Source: Bradyrhizobium sp. SZCCHNS1050 (GTDB lineage: Bacteria > Pseudomonadota > Alphaproteobacteria > Rhizobiales > Xanthobacteraceae). Taken from it: 64,000 nucleotides of DNA. The first letter of the stretch is position 1. The number at the start of each line of letters is the position of its first letter. Made by a program: the position numbers and the translations under genes. A model generated the notes under the pieces. That model saw only the letters and a program-made list of their open reading frames with translations, ran no database searches and had not been told where the DNA came from. Below are positions 9,211 to 17,276 of this stretch, piece by piece. The DNA lies in the NCBI RefSeq assembly GCF_032484785.1, contig NZ_JAUETR010000002.1, forward strand, positions 1,054,001 through 1,118,000, in the 5' to 3' direction.

Positions 9211-9477
9211 TCAACGACGAACCGCCAGACCAGTTCGATCAGTCTGATTGTGAGTCCCCGGACCCGCCTCGAACGCTTGCTTCCCCTTTGCCGTCCAAAG
9301 TGCTCGCGCCTCTTCGGCCTGACCGCTTTGGAGCTTGGCAGCCATCCAAAGCAGCGCGCCGTAGATCATGGCACGGTCATCGCCAGTCAAGTCCACGATG
9401 CCCGCTCTAACGACGAGACCGCCGAGTTCGATGAGATGCCGGGTCCGCTTGCGGCGCTCGACTTGCCATGTGCGCAT
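9211..9477 (-). CDS. traD: Conjugal transfer protein TraD (Ti-plasmid type)
   Basis: 88 residues from the ATG at 9477 (MRTWQVERRKRTRHLIELGG). The frame is open to 9540, but the shorter start sits one base after the traC stop and matches the family N-terminus. The family is small (70-90 residues) with the pattern LTGDDRAMIYGALLWMA. With traC it forms the divergent arm of the Ti-type DNA-processing module, aiding the TraA relaxosome at oriT. The IS21 end lies only 8 nt past its stop codon. Confidence 0.85.
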   Translation of the reverse strand: MRTWQVERRKRTRHLIELGGLVVRAGIVDLTGDDRAMIYGALLWMAAKLQSGQAEEARALWTAKGKQAFEAGPGTHNQTDRTGLAVRR

Positions 9478-9478
9478 G

Positions 9479-9808
9479 TCATGTCGCGCCCTTGCGGTTT
9501 GATGCCTGTTGCGCGCCGTCCGGTTGCGCCGAAGGGCCACTAGCGTTGCGATCAGCTGCCGGCGCAGTTCGGCGCGACCGTCCCTGAAAGAAGGCGGCCC
9601 CTCGCCTGGCCCATGCCTCCCTCTTTCCGGCCTCCTTTGTCTCGGCCAGCACGATCAGCGCACCAGCCAGTTCATTGGCGCTAAGCGCATCTGCCCCGGT
9701 GGCGATGACAAGTTCGCCGAGCTGCTGCACTTTGCGGCTTTTCAGGTCGCGCGCCTTGTCCTCAAGTGCCTTCAGTTCGGCATCAAAATCCCTAGGCTTG
9801 CGCATCAT
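9479..9808 (-). CDS. traC: Conjugal transfer protein TraC (Ti-plasmid type)
   Basis: 109 residues from ATG 9808 (or 108 from 9805); GGAG lies four bases before the ATGATG pair. Family signature MRKPRDFDAELKALEDKA and LGELVIATGADALSANELAG, followed by a basic, low-complexity tail. TraC is an accessory relaxosome protein of Ti-like conjugation systems. The frame is open much further upstream (to 10672), but that extension lies antisense to traA and through the oriT region and is not credible. Divergent from traA, one base upstream of traD. Confidence 0.85.
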   Translation of the reverse strand: MMRKPRDFDAELKALEDKARDLKSRKVQQLGELVIATGADALSANELAGALIVLAETKEAGKREAWARRGAAFFQGRSRRTAPAADRNASGPSAQPDGAQQASNRKGAT

Positions 9809-9898
9809 CGTCTCCATCGGTGTTGATGGAGAGATGATAGTCGAGCCCGCGGCACAATGTTGTAAGGTAGTCAGGACGGCCTGAGATGCGGTAGTCCC

Positions 9899-9950
9899 TC
9901 CCGAGATTTTTTCGAGGGAGGGCGCGCTTATACGTCGTTCCGACGTGCGC
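9899..9950. other. Predicted origin of transfer (oriT, Q/Ti type)
   Basis: Between divergent traC and traA. The minus strand reads CGACGTATAAGCGCGCCCT (9919-9937), very close to the nic region of RSF1010/Ti-type oriT sites (TAAGTGCGCCCT core). Next to it is a perfect inverted repeat ACGTCG-TTC-CGACGT (9932-9946). A second imperfect repeat CCCTCCCGA/TCGAGGGAGG flanks it on the left. Position, repeat and core together fit the cleavage site of TraA. Confidence 0.75.
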
Positions 9951-9976
9951 TCTGCCGTGTCACTGATCCGATCGCG

Positions 9977-12900
9977 ATGGCGATCTATCATCTTCACGTC
10001 AAGGTCATTGGCCGGAAGGCCGGGAGCAGTGCGGTGGCGTCGGCCGCCTACCGCTCCGCCTCGCGGCTGCGTGATGAGCGGCTTGAGCGCAGCCACGACT
10101 TTTCCGGAAAACGCGGAGTTGTCCATTCCGAGGTGATGCTGCCAGAGAACGCGCCGAGGGCGTGGAGCGACCGCGAACGGCTTTGGAACGATGTCGAGGC
10201 GTTCGAAGTGCGGAAAGATGCGCAGCTTGCCCGGGAGGTGGAGTTCGCCCTTCCGCGCGAGCTGAGCGAGGCGCAGGGCATCGAGTTGGCCCGCGACTTC
10301 GTTCGGGGCGAGTTCGTAGGTCTGGGCATGGTCGCCGACCTCAATGTGCATTGGGATATGGCCGAGGACGGCATGCCCAAGCCCCATGTCCATGTCATGC
10401 TGACCATGCGCGCGGTGGACGAGAACGGGTTTGGCCGGAAGGTACGGGATTGGAACCGCACCGAGATGGTCGAGCGCTGGCGCGAACGCTGGGCGGAGCT
10501 CGCAAACGATCGCTTGGCCGAACTCGACATCGACGCGCGGATCGACCATCGCAGTCTGGAAGCCCAGGGCATCGCGCTGGAGCCGCAAAGCCAGATCGGC
10601 GCGCCCGCTCAACGGATCGAGGTTCGGGGCACCGCAGGCGACGGGGGTGAGGCCGATCGTGCCGAGATACACCGCGAGATTGCGCGCGGTAATGGCGCGC
10701 GGATCGTCGCCGATCCCACCGTAGGGCTCGATTCAATCACCCAGCAACAATCGACCTTCACACGCCGCGATATGGCAAAGTTTGCGCACCGGCACAGTGA
10801 CGGACTCGACCAGTTCAAAGCGGTCCTGGGCGCGATGCAGGGAGCGCCCGATCTGGTCGAACTCGGCAAGGACGGTCGCGGCGAGGATCGGTTCACCACC
10901 CGCGCAATGATCGAGGCAGAACGGCGACTGCATCGCGCCGCTGAATTGATGGCGGACCGGGAGCGCCGTGAGGTACGCCACGCGGACCGCCAAGCCGCTT
11001 TGGTGCGTGCGGAAGCGCGCGGTCTGCTCCTATCGTCAGAGCAGGCCGAGGCCTTGGCGCATGTCACGGCCGGGCGCGATCTCAGCGTCGTCCTCGGCCA
11101 TGCCGGGACGGGAAAGAGCGCGATGTTGGGGGTAGCGCGGGAGGCCTGGGAAGCGGCAGGCCTCGAGGTCCGGGGCGCGGCTCTGTCCGGCATTGCTGCG
11201 GAAAACCTCGAAAGCGGATCGGGCATATCCTCTCGCACCATTGCCAGCATGGAGCATGGCTGGGAACAGGGCCGAGACCTGCTCACGAACCGCGATGTCC
11301 TGGTGATCGACGAGGCCGGCATGGTCGGTACGCGGCAACTCCAGCGCGTGCTGTCCCATGCTGCCGAAGCGGGCGCTAAGGTCGTGCTGGTCGGCGATCC
11401 GCAACAACTGCAGGCCATCGAGGCGGGCGCGGCATTCCGGTCGATCCATGAGCGTCACGGTGGCGCCGAGATCGGCGAAGTGCGCCGTCAGAGGGAAGAC
11501 TGGCAGCGCGACGCCACGCGCGATCTGGCGACGGGCAAAGTGAGCCACGCGCTCGGAGCTTACCGCGCCCACCGTATGGTGCATGAGGCCCAGACCCGCG
11601 AGCAGGCACGCGGCGATCTGATCGGGCGCTGGGAGCGCGACCGGCAGGCATCGCCGGATCGAAGCCGGATCATCCTGACCCACACCAACGACGAGGTTCG
11701 CATCCTGAACGAGGCGGCGCGCGAGCGGATGCGGGCTGCAGGCGATCTTGGCGACGATGTGCGTGTGACGGTCGAGCGCGGCGCGAGAGCCTTCGCCAGC
11801 GGGGATCGCGTCATGTTCCTGCAGAACGAACGCGGCCTTGGCGTGAAGAACGGCACGCTCGGGACTGTCGAACAGGTCAGCGCGCAATCCATGACCGTGC
11901 AGATCGACGATGGCCGATCCGTGCGCTTCGACCTCAAGGATTATAATCGGATCGACCATGGCTATGCGGCCACGATCCACAAAGCGCAGGGCATGACGGT
12001 CAACCGCGCGCATGTGCTGGCGACGCCCGGGATGGACGCCCATGGCAGCTATGTTGCCCTGTCGCGGCACCGCGACAGCGTGGACCTGCATTATGGCCGT
12101 GACGATTTTGCCAATGCGGACCTGCTCGTCCGCGTCCTGTCGCGCGATCGGGCCAAGGACATGGCCTCGGACTACGACCGTGCCGATCCGGTCCGGAGCT
12201 ATGCCGAGCGGCGTGGGATCACGTTCCGCGAGCGCGTGGCCGACATCGTCCGCAAGGTCGTGCCGGAGAAGCTGCGCGACAGGTTGGACGGCCTTCACTC
12301 TCCTGCAGATGCGCCCGGCCCGGATGACGGACGGAGGCCGGAACCGGCAACCCCGGCAAGGGAAACGAGCGGTATGGGAGCCGAGCGGCGCGTAGCCGAA
12401 ACGCCAGACAGGAACGTGGTCGAAGAGGCGGACAAGGAGCTACGTCGCGCGCGAACCCGAGCGCTCGTGCGCCATGCCCGGGCTGTGGATGCGATCTTCG
12501 CAGCGCACGAGATGGGCGGCGAAGCCAACCCTGCGCAGGTGAAAGAGCTGCAGAAAGCCCGTCAGGCCTTCGAGGCGGTGCGGCCCTATGGCTCGCACGA
12601 CGCAGAAACCGTCTACAAGAAGAGCCCTGAACTGGCCCGCGAGGCGGGTGGCGGCCAGGTCGGCCGCGCAGTTCGCGCACTCCAGCTCGAAACCGAACTC
12701 CGCATCGATCCGGGCCGTCGCGCCGATCGCTTTGTGGAGCAATGGCAGAAGCTCGACCATAGCAGCCAGCGCCAGTATCAAGTGGGCGACATGGCCGGCT
12801 ATAAGGCCGCCCGCTCGGCGATGGGCGATATGGCGAAAAGCCTCGAACGCGATCCGCAACTGGAATCCATCCTCGCCAGCCGCAAGAAAGACCTCGGCAT

Positions 12901-12988
12901 CGCGTTCGAATCAGGCCGCCGGCTCGGGCAGGATTTGGCCTTAGCGCATGGCATCGATCTCGGCAGAGGCCGGAGCATCGGGATTTGA
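9977..12988 (+). CDS. traA: Ti-type conjugative transfer relaxase/helicase TraA
   Basis: 1003 residues. N-terminal MobA/MobL relaxase domain (about 1-220) with a likely active Tyr in ASAAYRSA (residue 25) and the metal-binding histidines in VHWD and PKPHVHVML (residues 125, 137, 139). A RecD-like helicase domain follows, with Walker A GHAGTGKSA near residue 375, Walker B VLVIDEAGM near 440 and the C-terminal motif YAATIHKAQGMTV. The last 250 residues are a charged accessory region. TraA nicks oriT and unwinds the transferred strand. It is somewhat shorter than the roughly 1100-residue Ti plasmid proteins. No coupling protein or mating-pore gene lies within the window, so transfer would need those in trans or further left. 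Confidence 0.92.
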   Translation: MAIYHLHVKVIGRKAGSSAVASAAYRSASRLRDERLERSHDFSGKRGVVHSEVMLPENAPRAWSDRERLWNDVEAFEVRKDAQLAREVEFALPRELSEAQGIELARDFVRGEFVGLGMVADLNVHWDMAEDGMPKPHVHVMLTMRAVDENGFGRKVRDWNRTEMVERWRERWAELANDRLAELDIDARIDHRSLEAQGIALEPQSQIGAPAQRIEVRGTAGDGGEADRAEIHREIARGNGARIVADPTVGLDSITQQQSTFTRRDMAKFAHRHSDGLDQFKAVLGAMQGAPDLVELGKDGRGEDRFTTRAMIEAERRLHRAAELMADRERREVRHADRQAALVRAEARGLLLSSEQAEALAHVTAGRDLSVVLGHAGTGKSAMLGVAREAWEAAGLEVRGAALSGIAAENLESGSGISSRTIASMEHGWEQGRDLLTNRDVLVIDEAGMVGTRQLQRVLSHAAEAGAKVVLVGDPQQLQAIEAGAAFRSIHERHGGAEIGEVRRQREDWQRDATRDLATGKVSHALGAYRAHRMVHEAQTREQARGDLIGRWERDRQASPDRSRIILTHTNDEVRILNEAARERMRAAGDLGDDVRVTVERGARAFASGDRVMFLQNERGLGVKNGTLGTVEQVSAQSMTVQIDDGRSVRFDLKDYNRIDHGYAATIHKAQGMTVNRAHVLATPGMDAHGSYVALSRHRDSVDLHYGRDDFANADLLVRVLSRDRAKDMASDYDRADPVRSYAERRGITFRERVADIVRKVVPEKLRDRLDGLHSPADAPGPDDGRRPEPATPARETSGMGAERRVAETPDRNVVEEADKELRRARTRALVRHARAVDAIFAAHEMGGEANPAQVKELQKARQAFEAVRPYGSHDAETVYKKSPELAREAGGGQVGRAVRALQLETELRIDPGRRADRFVEQWQKLDHSSQRQYQVGDMAGYKAARSAMGDMAKSLERDPQLESILASRKKDLGIAFESGRRLGQDLALAHGIDLGRGRSIGI

Positions 12989-13112
12989 CCTGTCTGCCGC
13001 CGGCTCTACGCTACACCAGTCAACGTACGAGATCCTCTTGTGCGCCCCCCAACTGTTTGGCCTGTCTGGTCTCAGAAGCCGTCAGAAACAGCCAGCAAGA
13101 GGCAGCGCGGCC

Positions 13113-13328
13113 ATGCGCGAACCAGACCGCATAGTCCGGTTAAAGACCGTCCTCGCCAGGACCGGGCTGTCCCGGTCGACGATCTACCGCAAGATCGCCG
13201 ATGGCACGTTCCCGGCCCAGCTCAAGATCAGCACCAACGGCACAGGCTGGCATGAATCCGAAATCAACCGATGGATCGCAGATCCAGTCGGATGGCGTCC
13301 GATAGGCGAGTTCGATGAAGTTCGGTGA
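13113..13328 (+). CDS. AlpA-family helix-turn-helix regulator
   Basis: 71 residues from the ATG at 13113. The winged-helix pattern RLKTVLARTGLSRSTIYRKI with IADGTFPAQLKIS and GWHESEINRWI is typical of AlpA/phage excisionase-like regulators that control integrase or mobilisation genes. The upstream open frame to 12948 overlaps traA and is not needed. It lies 124 nt after traA, on the same strand. Confidence 0.8.
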   Translation: MREPDRIVRLKTVLARTGLSRSTIYRKIADGTFPAQLKISTNGTGWHESEINRWIADPVGWRPIGEFDEVR

Positions 13329-13470
13329 GGCTCCTGCCTGAAATCCGCTAGAGTGGCCGATTGCTTTCGTTCGTTGGCGGGCACTTCCGATTGCTGCACC
13401 GATAAAAGTATTGCTGTTCATTCGAGTTGGATCGAATTCAATTGCTGAGGTTCGCAAAAGGATAACGATC

Positions 13471-13767
13471 ATGGCTCGCCAGGAAAGCACGGGACTAAGA
13501 CGAACAATTCGACGGCATCAGCTCCGTGAAATGGTGCCTCTTGCCGACAGCACCATCTACGAAATGGAGCAGCGCGGCGAATTCCCACGACGCTTCGCGC
13601 TCTCTCCTCGCTGCGTTGTGTGGGACCTGAGTGAAGTGGAGGCCTGGCTTTCGCTGCGCCGGAGCGCGCCCCTCACCCGTGCTCCACATCCAGACGTGAA
13701 ACTGCGACAAAGCCGTCCGGTCAAAGAGCAGGATCGGGCTCGAAGATCGGCATCGAAGGCGGAATAA
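13471..13767 (+). CDS. Second AlpA-like helix-turn-helix regulator
   Basis: 98 residues from ATG 13471, with AAAGGA nine bases before it. Motifs: RRHQLREMVPLADSTIYEME, GEFPRRFALS, VVWDLSEVEAWLS, again the AlpA wing pattern. The C-terminus is basic and low in complexity. An upstream start at 13411 is open but has no clear ribosome binding site. Its whole length is antisense to the C-terminal tail of the integrase frame (see findings), which is unusual; the AlpA reading has the better sequence support. It probably acts in integration/excision control. Confidence 0.75.
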   Translation: MARQESTGLRRTIRRHQLREMVPLADSTIYEMEQRGEFPRRFALSPRCVVWDLSEVEAWLSLRRSAPLTRAPHPDVKLRQSRPVKEQDRARRSASKAE

Positions 13768-14976
13768 GCACCGGAGAATACTTTTTCCTCCGACCCAGGC
13801 GTCGAGGATGTTAGACCATTCCTGCATCATGTGGCGCCGCTGCAGCTCGTACTCCGCCTTGTTGTAGACGCCACGCGACGAGCGACCATCCTCGTGGGCC
13901 AGACACTTCTCGATCCAATCACTGTTGAACCCAAGCTCGTTGAGCAGTGTCGACGCCGTCCGCCTGAGGTCGTGCACCGTGAAATGTTCCAGGGGCAGCC
14001 CCTCGTTCCGAGCGCGTTCGACGACTGCGGTGGTGACACGATTGAAGGTCGCTCGCGACATCGGGCTGTCGGCATCATACCTGGATGGAAGCACATATCG
14101 CGAGTTGCCGGCGCAGGTTTTCAGCGCAATGAAGATATCGAGCATCTGGCGCGAGAGGTACACATTATGCGCCTTCGACCGCTTCATCCGCTCCTTTGGG
14201 ATGGTCCAGACAGCATTCTCGAAGTCAACTTCATCCCAGGTCGCATCCTGCAATTCGCTTTTCCGCACCATGGTGAGAAGATACAGCCTCACGCCGAGCC
14301 GGATCGTTGGCAGTGTCGCAACATGCTCCAGCTGCTTGAGCATGATCCGGATTTCTGTAGGCGACAGCGAGCGATCGCGGGGTACAAACTGCGCGATCGA
14401 TGATGGACCGACGTCGTCGGCTGGATTGGCGACCTTCTCGCCGTGCAGAATCGCAAAGCCATAGATCTGCTTGACGATATCGCGGACGTGGATCGCGGTT
14501 GCCGGCGCCCCCCGGTCGACGATTGCCGCACAATGCTTCCGCAAATCGTCCGGCGTGATTTCGGACAACAATCGCCTCCGCCAAGGCGGCAACAGCTCGC
14601 GCTCGAAAATTGAACGACGCATCGCTCTCGTGCTGTCAGCCATGGGAGCGCCTGTGAGCCACTTCTCACCAAACTCGCCGAATGCCTTGGCTTCCATCAG
14701 GCGCCGTTTTGCGCGCTGCTTCTCGATGGCTGGTGAGCGCCCCTCCTTGATGGCGCGCCTAGCATCGATGCAGAGCTCTCTTGCTCGTGCAAGCGACAGC
14801 TCGGCCGGACCGTATTTGCCGAAGGTGATGGTCTCCCTGCGTCCGTTCATCCGATAGTCGAGCCGGAACGAGATCGAGCCCTTCGTGCTGACGAGGACGT
14901 ACATGCCGTCCCGATCGGTCACCTTGTAGGACTTTTCCTTTGGTCTCAGATGCTTAAGCGCGGCATCGGTCAGCAT
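13495..14976 (-). CDS. P4-type tyrosine site-specific integrase
   Basis: N-terminal DUF4102 arm-binding domain (MLTDAALKHLRPKEKSYKV), core-binding domain, then the catalytic domain with Arg in LLTMVRKSEL, His-x-x-Arg in HDLRRT, His in LAHEDG and a Tyr in GVYNKAEY. These mediate DNA cleavage and joining at att sites. The start at 14976 has AAGG eight bases upstream; 15006 is open but lacks a binding site. The family usually ends soon after the DAWVGG region (about 13780 here), yet this frame runs about 95 more codons, antisense to the AlpA-like gene. It lies beside the 3' end of guaA, a recognised island insertion site. Confidence 0.9.
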   Translation of the reverse strand: MLTDAALKHLRPKEKSYKVTDRDGMYVLVSTKGSISFRLDYRMNGRRETITFGKYGPAELSLARARELCIDARRAIKEGRSPAIEKQRAKRRLMEAKAFGEFGEKWLTGAPMADSTRAMRRSIFERELLPPWRRRLLSEITPDDLRKHCAAIVDRGAPATAIHVRDIVKQIYGFAILHGEKVANPADDVGPSSIAQFVPRDRSLSPTEIRIMLKQLEHVATLPTIRLGVRLYLLTMVRKSELQDATWDEVDFENAVWTIPKERMKRSKAHNVYLSRQMLDIFIALKTCAGNSRYVLPSRYDADSPMSRATFNRVTTAVVERARNEGLPLEHFTVHDLRRTASTLLNELGFNSDWIEKCLAHEDGRSSRGVYNKAEYELQRRHMMQEWSNILDAWVGGKSILRCLFRLRCRSSSPILLFDRTALSQFHVWMWSTGEGRAPAQRKPGLHFTQVPHNAARREREASWEFAALLHFVDGAVGKRHHFTELMPSNCSS

Positions 14977-15069
14977 TTGTCCGCCTTCTGGGTTCGATAC
15001 CGTCATGCCGATTTCGGCCGCGGATCTGAAAGGAAAGCGACGCTATTTCAATTGGTTGGACCAAAAGAA

Positions 15070-15102
15070 ATACCGTCAGGGCTCATTTCGAGCTGACGGT
15101 AT
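15070..15102. promoter_or_regulatory. Perfect 10-bp inverted repeat upstream of the integrase
   Basis: ATACCGTCAG at 15070-15079 and CTGACGGTAT at 15093-15102, 13-nt spacer. It lies in the 290 nt between the integrase start and guaA. It could be a regulator or excisionase binding site, or a hairpin in the integrase leader. There is no T-run, so a simple terminator is less likely. Confidence 0.5.
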
Positions 15103-15269
15103 CGATCAAAACGGGGTGGGAATATGGAAGCCGATGCCGCCAAACAGTCCGGCACGCTGGACCATCGTCCACCGATAGCCCGCGATAGGTATCGGCAGAA
15201 TTTATTTTTTATTTCAGATGGTTAGTGCGTAGATTTGGATAGATCTGGCGAGCTTCGGATAGGCGCGAA

Positions 15270-15290
15270 TTATTCCCACTCAATCGTCCC
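15270..15290. other. Probable island attachment site (att) at guaA 3' end
   Basis: The last codons of guaA and its stop, with the integrase gene pointing away from it 200 nt further left. Integration at the 3' end of guaA, with the end of the gene reconstituted, is described for P4-type islands in many bacteria. A second copy of this sequence, expected at the far island end, was not seen in the window and should lie left of position 1. The exact core length cannot be set without it. Confidence 0.55.
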
Positions 15291-16874
15291 CGGCGGCTTG
15301 CTCGTCACATCGTACACCACCCTATTCACGCCCTTCACCTCGTTGATGATGCGCGTGGCCGTATTGCCCAAAAACTTCATATCAAACGGATAGAAATCCG
15401 CCGTCATGCCGTCGGTCGACGTGACGGCGCGCAGGCCGACGACGTAGTCGTAGGTGCGGCCGTCGCCCATGACGCCGACGGTCTTGACGGGGAGCAGCAC
15501 CGCAAAAGCCTGCCAGATGGTGTCGTAGAGGCCGGCCTTGCGGATCTCGTCGATGTAGATGGCGTCGGCCTTGCGCAGGATGTCGAGCTTGTCGACCGTG
15601 ATCTCGCCGGGGCAGCGGATGGCGAGGCCCGGGCCCGGGAACGGGTGGCGGCCGACGAACACATCCGGCAGGCCGAGCTCGCGGCCAAGCACGCGGACCT
15701 CGTCCTTGAACAATTCGCGCAGCGGCTCGACCAGCTTCATGTTCATGCGGGCCGGAAGGCCGCCGACATTGTGGTGCGACTTGATCGTCACCGAGGGACC
15801 GCCGGTGAAGGAGACGCTCTCGATCACGTCGGGATAGAGCGTGCCCTGCGCCAGGAAATCGGCGCCGCCGATCTTCTTGGCTTCGGCCTCGAACACGTCG
15901 ATGAAGAGGCGTCCGATCGTCTTGCGCTTCGCTTCCGGGTCGGTGACCCCCGCGAGCTCGCCGAGGAAGAGCTTTGAGGCGTCCACATGCACCAGCGGGA
16001 TGTTGTAGTGGTGCCGGAACAGGTCGACGACGGTCTCGGCCTCGTTGAGCCTGAGCAGGCCGTGATCGACGAACACGCAGGTGAGCTGGTCGCCGATCGC
16101 CTCGTGGATCAGCACCGCGGCGACAGCGGAATCAACGCCACCGGAGAGGCCGCAGATCACCTTGCCTTTCCCCACCTGCGCGCGGATCTTCTTGATCTCC
16201 TCGGCGCGGAAGGCGTGCATGGTCCAGTCACCGCCGAGACCGGCGATGTTGCGGACGAAGTTGCGGATCAGCTTGGCGCCGTCCGGCGTGTGCACCACCT
16301 CGGGGTGGAACATCAGGCCGTAATACTTGCGCTGCTCGTCCTGGATCACGGCGAACGGTGCGTTCGGCGAGACGCCGGCGACAGAGAAGCCCGGCGGCAT
16401 CTGGGTGATGCGGTCGCCATGGCTCATCCACACTTGGTGCTGCTCGCCCGGCTGCCAGACGCCGTCGAACAGGCGGCTCGATGTCTTCACCTCGACGTCG
16501 GCGCGGCCGAACTCGCGGTGATGGCCGCCCTCGACGGTGCCGCCGAGCTGGGCGGCCATCGTCATCTGGCCGTAGCAGATGCCCATCACGGGGACGCCCG
16601 AGTCGAAGATCAGTTGCGGGGCGCGCGGGGAGCCCTCTTCGTGGACGGATTCGGGGCCGCCGGACAGGATCACGGCCTTCGGCTGCATCTGCCGGAAGGC
16701 GGCCTCCGCCTTCTGGAACGGCACGATCTCGCAATACACGCCGTCCTCGCGCACCCGGCGCGCGATCAGCTGCGTGACCTGGCTGCCGAAATCGACGATC
16801 AGGATCTTGTCGTGGAGCGCGGCCACGGAGGTGTCAGTGGCGGCGCTGGCGGGGGTGTTGGGCTGGGCTGTCAT
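15270..16874 (-). CDS. guaA: GMP synthase (glutamine-hydrolysing)
   Basis: 534 residues, full length. Converts XMP to GMP with glutamine and ATP. N-terminal class I amidotransferase with nucleophile Cys in MGICYGQ and the His-x-Glu pair in MFHPEV; ATP-pyrophosphatase P-loop [10 protein letters not shown]-terminal dimerisation domain ending PPGTIEWE. The N-terminus has about 22 extra residues before ILIVDFGSQ. Together with guaB 3.4 kb upstream it gives the guanine nucleotide branch, but the two are separated by unrelated genes here. Its 3' end is the border with the acquired region. Confidence 0.97.
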   Translation of the reverse strand: MTAQPNTPASAATDTSVAALHDKILIVDFGSQVTQLIARRVREDGVYCEIVPFQKAEAAFRQMQPKAVILSGGPESVHEEGSPRAPQLIFDSGVPVMGICYGQMTMAAQLGGTVEGGHHREFGRADVEVKTSSRLFDGVWQPGEQHQVWMSHGDRITQMPPGFSVAGVSPNAPFAVIQDEQRKYYGLMFHPEVVHTPDGAKLIRNFVRNIAGLGGDWTMHAFRAEEIKKIRAQVGKGKVICGLSGGVDSAVAAVLIHEAIGDQLTCVFVDHGLLRLNEAETVVDLFRHHYNIPLVHVDASKLFLGELAGVTDPEAKRKTIGRLFIDVFEAEAKKIGGADFLAQGTLYPDVIESVSFTGGPSVTIKSHHNVGGLPARMNMKLVEPLRELFKDEVRVLGRELGLPDVFVGRHPFPGPGLAIRCPGEITVDKLDILRKADAIYIDEIRKAGLYDTIWQAFAVLLPVKTVGVMGDGRTYDYVVGLRAVTSTDGMTADFYPFDMKFLGNTATRIINEVKGVNRVVYDVTSKPPGTIEWE

Positions 16875-16940
16875 GGCAAGGAATTACGCCGAGAGCACGA
16901 GTCCCGCAACCCTTCGCCGGGGTTGACGCCCTTTCCTCCC

Positions 16941-17038
16941 CGTCATTCCGGGGCGCGCGGAGCGCGAGCCCGGAATCCATAACCACGACCGGGAGTATGG
17001 ATTCCGGGCCCGCGCCAAGGGGCGCGTCCCGGAATGAC
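16941..17038. repeat. Palindromic intergenic repeat, CATTCCGGGGC family
   Basis: Begins CGTCATTCCGGGGCGCGC and ends GGCGCGTCCCGGAATGAC, with an inner arm pair CCCGGAATCCAT and ATGGATTCCGGG. Whole unit folds as a long imperfect hairpin. Related units are at 20151-20282 and 46130-46230. Confidence 0.8.
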
Positions 17039-17057
17039 AGCGTGCTTGTGGCAACGC

Positions 17058-17160
17058 CGTCATACCCCGCGAAGGCGGGGTATCCAGTACGCCGCGGCGT
17101 CTCGGTCGGCCACGACCGGCGGGTGGATTACTGGGTCCCCCGCTTTCGCAGAGGACGACG
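17058..17160. repeat. Palindromic intergenic repeat, CATACCCCGCGAAGGCGGGG type
   Basis: Left arm CGTCATACCCCGCGAAGGCG and TATCCAGTA; right arm ACTGGGTCCCCCGCTTTCGC ending GACGACG. Imperfect hairpin, third in style to its neighbours. Confidence 0.65.
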
Positions 17161-17186
17161 GTGGAGGATGCCGCGGCTGCCTCCTC

Positions 17187-17262
17187 CGTCATTGCGAGCG
17201 CAGCGAAGCAATCCAGAGTCTCGCGCGCAACCCTGGATTGCTTCGCTGCGCTCGCAATGACG
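17187..17262. repeat. Palindromic intergenic repeat, CATTGCGAGCG family
   Basis: CGTCATTGCGAGCGCAGCGA then AGCAATCCAG, mirrored by CTGGATTGCT and TCGCTGCGCTCGCAATGACG. Almost perfect palindrome. Related units at 41474-41560, 44932-45012 and 54333-54418. Confidence 0.85.
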
Positions 17263-17276
17263 GCGGTGGGTGGAGT

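Larger units (their letters stand above)
16875..17276. other. 402-nt intergenic region filled with palindromic repeats
   Basis: No gene seen. Three back-to-back hairpin-forming repeats occupy most of it: 16941-17038, 17058-17160 and 17187-17262. It lies between the start of guaA and the end of the RsmB-type gene, both minus strand. Confidence 0.7.

Noticed and set aside
9809..10672. Upstream extension of traC to 397 residues
   Set aside because: It runs antisense through the oriT-like region and the first 230 codons of traA; the TraC family is about 100 residues and a good start with GGAG is at 9808.
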